Positions 7,322 to 11,181 of a stretch of 11,181 nt of DNA are shown in pieces. The stretch is from positions 1 to 11,181 of the forward strand of contig DAOWMJ010000045.1 of NCBI GenBank assembly GCA_030643145.1, written 5' to 3'. A program made the position numbers and the translations under genes. The notes under the pieces were generated by a model. That model had not been told where the DNA came from. It saw only the letters and a list, made by a program, of their open reading frames with translations, and did not search any database. The DNA comes from Candidatus Latescibacterota bacterium (GTDB lineage Bacteria > Krumholzibacteriota > Krumholzibacteriia > Krumholzibacteriales > WJIX01). Position 1 is the first letter of the stretch, and each line of letters begins with the position of its first letter.

Positions 7322-8980
7322 ATGAAACCTCTTTCAATTTTTCTAATCTCTATCCTTATTTTATTCTCCGGATGCGCGGGCAATGACGATGTGGAGGGTG
7401 AAGTAAAGCAATCCGAAACGAATCGACGGAATAGAATGGGAGGTACTCTGGTTATCGGTATGCAGCAGGAGCCGGAGATACTGAATGAATCAATAAGTAG
7501 TATGCTTTCAGGGATATATGTTTGCAATTTGATCTTCAGTAAGTTCGTAAAGCATAATGACAAAATGGAATTAGTGCCTGATTTGATAACTGAAATACCA
7601 ACGGTTAAAAATGGCGGTATCTCAGAAGATTATCTTACTTACACGTATCATTTGAGAAAGAACGCGCGTTGGCATGACGGCAAACCGGTAACATCTGATG
7701 ATGTCAGATTTACGTATGAAGTGATGACAAATCCGGAGATAAATGTTAGTACCCGTCAGGGATGGGATGTTATTGAAAGTGTCGACACTCCGGACCCTTA
7801 TACGGTAGTTTTTCATATGAGTGAAGTATACACGAATTTTGTGGGGGATTGTTTTTATGATGAATCCGTTCTGCCGCGCCATCTGCTTGATGAATTCGCC
7901 GACAACGATTTTATCAGCGCCGATTTTCATAAATATCCCGTCGGCAGCGGTCCCTTTGTTTTTGATGAGTGGAAAGCAGGTTCATATATAGTTTTGAAGG
8001 CAAATAGAGATTATTACCATGAAGGCCCATATCTAGACACGATTATCATAAAGTTTATTCTCGATGGGAACTCGCTGATGTTTCAGCTTGAGAGCGGCGA
8101 AATAATGGGCGCGGACAATGTTCCAAACGCTTTTCTGGAAATTGTTTCCGAGATTGAAAAAATAAAGATTTATAAAACTCCGGCTTTGTTTCTAGAACAC
8201 CTCGATCTGAATTGCGGACGACTTTTCTTAAGTGACAACCGTGTCCGCAGAGCTCTTTCACTGGCGATTAACAGAGAAGAGATATCTGAAAAGATCTATA
8301 AAGGATTGTGGTTGCCGGCTTACAGTGATGAACATCCTGATTCTCCTTTCCATACCGGGTTTGGAAGAAAATTTAACGGCTATAATCCCGAATTGGCGAG
8401 GACCCTTCTTGAAGAGGCTGGTTGGAGGGATAAGAATGGAGATGGGATCAGGGAAAAAGACGGACGTGAACTGAGGCTTGAAATCTCGACAGTGACAGGA
8501 AGGGCAAACAGAAAACGCACGGAGGTTGTTTTGGCAAAACAACTCGGTGAAATAGGGGTGAAACTGAAAATAAAGAATTACCATCCCAGCGTTTTATTTG
8601 CAGGGTTTGACGATGGAGGTATTCTAAGCGGTGGAAAGTATGATCTCGCTCTTTATGCTTTTATGGCTCCGCCCGATCCTTCAACGAAGGAAACCAGTTA
8701 TTCTGAGGATTTTCTACCTCCTACCGGACAGAACTATTCCCGTTTCAGAAATGATACGCTGACTCATCTTTTATCTCTTGGAAGCAGCGCTGTTTCCTTT
8801 AACCGGAGGAAGGAATTGTATTCTGAAATAATGGAGATATTGGCCATTGAGGTTCCTGTCATTCCTCTCCTCTGGATTACTCAGGTGGATGTTATGCCGG
8901 CCGCGATGAAAAATTACCGGCCTAACCCTACTCAGTCGGGAGATACATGGAACGCGAATATGTGGTGGTTCGAAAAGTAG
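7322..8980 (+). CDS. ABC transporter substrate-binding lipoprotein, family 5 (peptide/dipeptide type)
   Basis: A 552-residue solute-binding protein of the SBP_bac_5 (DppA/OppA) family that captures peptides or related solutes outside the membrane and hands them to the ABC permease. It has a lipoprotein signal with lipobox FSGC (Cys18). The mature part starts with GGTLVIGMQQEPEILNE and contains the family signature YHLRKNARWHDGKPVTSDDVRFTYE, then PVGSGPFVFDEWKAGSYI, VRRALSLAINREEI, and NPELARTLLEEAGW. A loop with DKNGDGIREKDG (from Asp370) resembles a calcium-binding loop but is frequent in this family. Near the end are the QNYSRFRN and VPVIPLLW stretches typical of the closing lobe. Substrate specificity cannot be inferred. 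It is the first gene of an apparent operon: 15 bases separate its stop from the beta-CASP gene and a permease gene follows. Confidence 0.95.
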   Translation: MKPLSIFLISILILFSGCAGNDDVEGEVKQSETNRRNRMGGTLVIGMQQEPEILNESISSMLSGIYVCNLIFSKFVKHNDKMELVPDLITEIPTVKNGGISEDYLTYTYHLRKNARWHDGKPVTSDDVRFTYEVMTNPEINVSTRQGWDVIESVDTPDPYTVVFHMSEVYTNFVGDCFYDESVLPRHLLDEFADNDFISADFHKYPVGSGPFVFDEWKAGSYIVLKANRDYYHEGPYLDTIIIKFILDGNSLMFQLESGEIMGADNVPNAFLEIVSEIEKIKIYKTPALFLEHLDLNCGRLFLSDNRVRRALSLAINREEISEKIYKGLWLPAYSDEHPDSPFHTGFGRKFNGYNPELARTLLEEAGWRDKNGDGIREKDGRELRLEISTVTGRANRKRTEVVLAKQLGEIGVKLKIKNYHPSVLFAGFDDGGILSGGKYDLALYAFMAPPDPSTKETSYSEDFLPPTGQNYSRFRNDTLTHLLSLGSSAVSFNRRKELYSEIMEILAIEVPVIPLLWITQVDVMPAAMKNYRPNPTQSGDTWNANMWWFEK

Positions 8981-8983
8981 ATT

Positions 8984-8990
8984 AAAGGGA
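8984..8990 (+). promoter_or_regulatory. Ribosome binding site of the beta-CASP gene
   Basis: AAAGGGA lies five bases before the ATG at 8996. It supports the start that includes the hydrophobic N-terminal segment, rather than a later start at the beginning of the catalytic domain; there is no other ATG in the first 35 codons. Confidence 0.6.
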
Positions 8991-8995
8991 AAAAG

Positions 8996-10447
8996 ATGAA
9001 TAAAAAATTCAAGTTATTATTTGTGGTCGCGAGTGTGACCATAATAGTATCCGGGTTGAGACTAGCCGGGAAGTGGCAGAGCGGTGATGATTATCCGGCT
9101 ATTCGTTTCTGCGGCGGCGCGAGTGAAGTTGGCGGATCATGCTATCTTGTTGAGACTGGGGAAACAAGTTTTCTTGTGGATTGCGGTGCATTCGGGAGCC
9201 TGGGAAACGATATTATACCTTCCCACCCTGAGGATATATCTTTTGTGCTTTTGACACATGCGCATAGTGATCACTGTGGACGGCTGCCGGAACTGTACGC
9301 CGCGGGGTTCAGGGGAAAAGTATTTTGCACTCCCCCGACGGCCGCGATTGTGCCGATTATGTTGAGAATGTCCCGGAGTTTTAAACAGAAAAAGGTCCCG
9401 GAAAAGGATTACAATAGAGCGTTGGCGGGGCTTGAAAGTATTAATTTCGGGCGTGAAAAAAGATTGAAGGATATATCATTCAAGTTTAGAAGAGCTGAAC
9501 ATCTTCTTGGCGCCGCTTTTATTGAAATCTCTATTGCGCAGCAGGAAGATACTATGAAAATTGTATTTTCCGGCGATCTCGGAAGCGGAAATTTAGTTCT
9601 TCTTCCCCCTCTTCAGGAGTGCCGGAAGGCTGATTTTGTTGTGATGGAATCAACTTATGGCGGTGTGGCAAGAGAGTACGACAGCGATATTCCTATTGAG
9701 CGGCACAGAGAATTTGCTCAAGCTGTGGGGAAGGCTCTGGAGCAGGGAGGCGATGTTTTGATTCCCGCCTTTACGCTTGGAAGAACGCAGGCTGTTATAG
9801 CTGTTATCGACTGGTATATTGACAAAGGGATAATACCTTCTGGTACAATCGTTTATGCTGACAGCCCCACAGCGGTAAAGATAACCGGAATCTATCGCGA
9901 CTATCCCGGTGAATTGAGCGGGTGGGCGAATGAATTTTACGCGGGCGATATTCTAAGACACCCCGCGCTTAGAGAAACGGGAAGTTCTTCCTCGGTCGGG
10001 GTTCACGGCCGGATTCATAGACCTTCCATATTTATATCATCAAGTGGCGATCTTCAACATGCTTCTTCTCCCAGACACTTGATGAAAATGTTTGATAACG
10101 GGAAGAATCTGCTGTGTATTGTAGGGTGGCAGCCTCCGGGATCGCTTGGGAGAAGACTTGTCGAAGGTGAGGAAACAGTTCTTGTACGTTACCGGGATAA
10201 GGGGAAGAATAGGAAAGACTGGATATCACCCCTAATCCAAGTCAGGAAGTTCCATTCTTTTTCGGGGCATGCCGATCAAAACGCGCTTTTAAGCTGGTTA
10301 AAGAATATAGAGGGTGTAAAAAAGGTATTCCTGGTACATGGAGAAGTTGATCAGGCGAAGGTTCTCGCCGAAAAGATAGACGCTCAGTTCGGCATCGATG
10401 CAGTGATTCCCCGTCTGGGGGAGCGTGTTGCCTTGAGCGAAAATTAG
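8996..10447 (+). CDS. Metallo-beta-lactamase/beta-CASP (CPSF/exonuclease-like) protein with N-terminal signal or anchor segment
   Basis: A 483-residue protein of the metallo-beta-lactamase fold with an inserted beta-CASP domain, the architecture of CPSF73-like RNA nucleases. Metal ligands are present: HAHSDHCG (His88, His90, Asp92, His93), His169 in EHLLGAAF and Asp194 in FSGDLG. The beta-CASP motifs follow: A, Glu218 in ESTYG; B, His425 in FSGHAD; C, His448 in LVHGE. A histidine at motif C is the RNA-type residue, so RNA hydrolysis is the best guess. The catalytic domain normally begins near the N-terminus, but here AIRFCGGASEVG starts at residue 35. It is preceded by KKFK and a hydrophobic stretch (about residues 7-21) resembling a signal peptide or membrane anchor. 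The usual SSGM...GG loop reads SSGDLQHASS (residues 349-358). It lies between a binding protein and a permease gene. The substrate is unknown. Confidence 0.92.
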   Translation: MNKKFKLLFVVASVTIIVSGLRLAGKWQSGDDYPAIRFCGGASEVGGSCYLVETGETSFLVDCGAFGSLGNDIIPSHPEDISFVLLTHAHSDHCGRLPELYAAGFRGKVFCTPPTAAIVPIMLRMSRSFKQKKVPEKDYNRALAGLESINFGREKRLKDISFKFRRAEHLLGAAFIEISIAQQEDTMKIVFSGDLGSGNLVLLPPLQECRKADFVVMESTYGGVAREYDSDIPIERHREFAQAVGKALEQGGDVLIPAFTLGRTQAVIAVIDWYIDKGIIPSGTIVYADSPTAVKITGIYRDYPGELSGWANEFYAGDILRHPALRETGSSSSVGVHGRIHRPSIFISSSGDLQHASSPRHLMKMFDNGKNLLCIVGWQPPGSLGRRLVEGEETVLVRYRDKGKNRKDWISPLIQVRKFHSFSGHADQNALLSWLKNIEGVKKVFLVHGEVDQAKVLAEKIDAQFGIDAVIPRLGERVALSEN

Positions 10448-10501
10448 TAAGTTGTTTGTGCCGGTGGACGGGTATAAAGACAGATGAAAGCCGGGGTTTA
10501 T

Positions 10502-11181
10502 ATGAGAAGATATCTGTTATTCAGAATTCTGCGGGCTGTTCCGCTGGTAATTTTGATTTCAATGCTGATTTTTAGTCTGCTCCATCTCGCGCCGGGAGGG
10601 CCGATAGGTATATTTTCTAAGGGTCCCCGTATGACCCAGGAGGATGTTATAAGAACCAAAGAAAACCTGGGTCTTAACAAACCTCTTCCTCTCCAGTATA
10701 TCTACTGGTTTAAATCAACCTTCTTACAACTTGATTTTGGTAAAAGCTATATAACCGGCAGGCCTGTTTCCGAAATGATCCTGGAACGTCTGCCGGCGAC
10801 ATTAGAGCTCATGGGAACAGCCTTCCTGATCGCAATCATCTTGAGCCTCCTCTCCGGAGTAATTTCAGCTCTGAATAGAGGGCGGCTTTTGGATCAATTC
10901 TTTTCCGTGGTTTCTGTCGCTGGAATGTCAATTCCGGTATTCTGGTTTGGTTTGATGGCGATACTTATTTTTTCAATAAAACTTGGAGTTTTCCCCGCGG
11001 GCGGGCGGTCCAGTATAGGAGGCTCTTTTTCTTTAAAGGACCATTTGATTCACCTGGTTTTGCCCGCCTCCGTACTCGCTCTCGCTTATTTTTCAACGTG
11101 GAGCCAATATATCAGAACAGGCTTGATAGAGGCCTTAAGCGGTAATTTTATTCGAACCGCCAGGGCAAAGGGGTTACGGAA
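10502..11181 (+). CDS. DppB/OppB-type ABC transporter permease (3' end outside window)
   Basis: The first 226 residues of a binding-protein-dependent transport permease of the DppB/OppB group, which forms one half of the membrane channel for peptide-type solutes. The start MRRYLLFRILRAVPLVILISMLIF is typical of the family (one N-terminal TM, then LAPGGP). The periplasmic part has LGLNKPLPLQYIYWF and LDFGKSYITGRPV, followed by the main permease domain with ERLPATLELMGTAFLIAII and SIPVFWFGL. The sequence ends within the EAA loop at FIRTARAKGLR, which contacts the ATPase. The partner DppC-type permease and ATPases would be expected beyond the window. An in-frame ATG at 10484 is possible but would add six residues unlike the family; GGGG at 10493-10496 precedes the chosen start. 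It is 54 bases after the beta-CASP gene, probably in the same operon. Confidence 0.93.
   Translation, partial: MRRYLLFRILRAVPLVILISMLIFSLLHLAPGGPIGIFSKGPRMTQEDVIRTKENLGLNKPLPLQYIYWFKSTFLQLDFGKSYITGRPVSEMILERLPATLELMGTAFLIAIILSLLSGVISALNRGRLLDQFFSVVSVAGMSIPVFWFGLMAILIFSIKLGVFPAGGRSSIGGSFSLKDHLIHLVLPASVLALAYFSTWSQYIRTGLIEALSGNFIRTARAKGLR

Noticed and set aside
7104..7337. Minus-strand open frame of 77 codons covering the gap after ccsA
   Set aside because: It begins with TTG inside the signal-peptide part of the binding-protein gene, resembles no family I recognise, and occupies the region needed for the operon promoter.
8429..8464. Calcium-binding or dockerin-like loop in the substrate-binding protein
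   Set aside because: The DKNGDGIREKDG-type loop is common in SBP_bac_5 proteins and gives no evidence for a separate calcium-binding domain.
8258..8584. Minus-strand open frame of 108 codons
   Set aside because: It is a shadow of the substrate-binding protein gene, with no recognisable domain and no context of its own.

Overview
The window reads as ordinary bacterial chromosome with AT-leaning base composition. Shine-Dalgarno sites are present, AGA/AGG/ATA codons are frequent, and two genes encode lipoproteins with clear lipoboxes. A System II (ResB/CcsA) cytochrome c maturation pair, a rhomboid protease with a DUF6576-like tail and a DUF885-type lipoprotein suggest a Gram-negative bacterium, perhaps of an uncultured lineage. 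I cannot name the phylum from sequence alone. I see no RNA gene, insertion sequence, phage gene, CRISPR array or origin.

Layout. (1) Positions 2-307, plus strand: C-terminal part of a DUF4446 protein, cut by the window edge. (2) 336-1151, minus: rhomboid serine protease, convergent with gene 1. (3) 1305-2912, plus: YtcJ-like metal-dependent amidohydrolase, divergent from the rhomboid. (4) 2927-4669, minus: lipoprotein resembling DUF885 that seems to have lost the zinc motif; its stop lies 14 bp from that of the amidohydrolase. (5) 4789-6267 and 6267-7076, plus: resB and ccsA, translationally coupled through TAATG, which deliver and attach heme to apocytochrome c outside the cytoplasmic membrane. 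(6) 7322-11181, plus: an oligopeptide/dipeptide ABC-importer operon, consisting of a family 5 substrate-binding lipoprotein, a metallo-beta-lactamase/beta-CASP protein, and a DppB-type permease that runs off the window.

How the genes work together. resB-ccsA form one functional unit and the ABC genes form another. The other genes look like unrelated housekeeping or accessory neighbours. The most unusual arrangement is the beta-CASP protein between the binding protein and the permease. Its RNA-type catalytic motifs are intact, but it carries a hydrophobic N-terminal segment preceded by its own ribosome binding site, so it may be exported or membrane-anchored. beta-CASP nucleases are normally cytoplasmic. 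The second point of interest is the apparent DUF885 pseudoenzyme. I saw no convincing novel multi-gene defence or mobile system.
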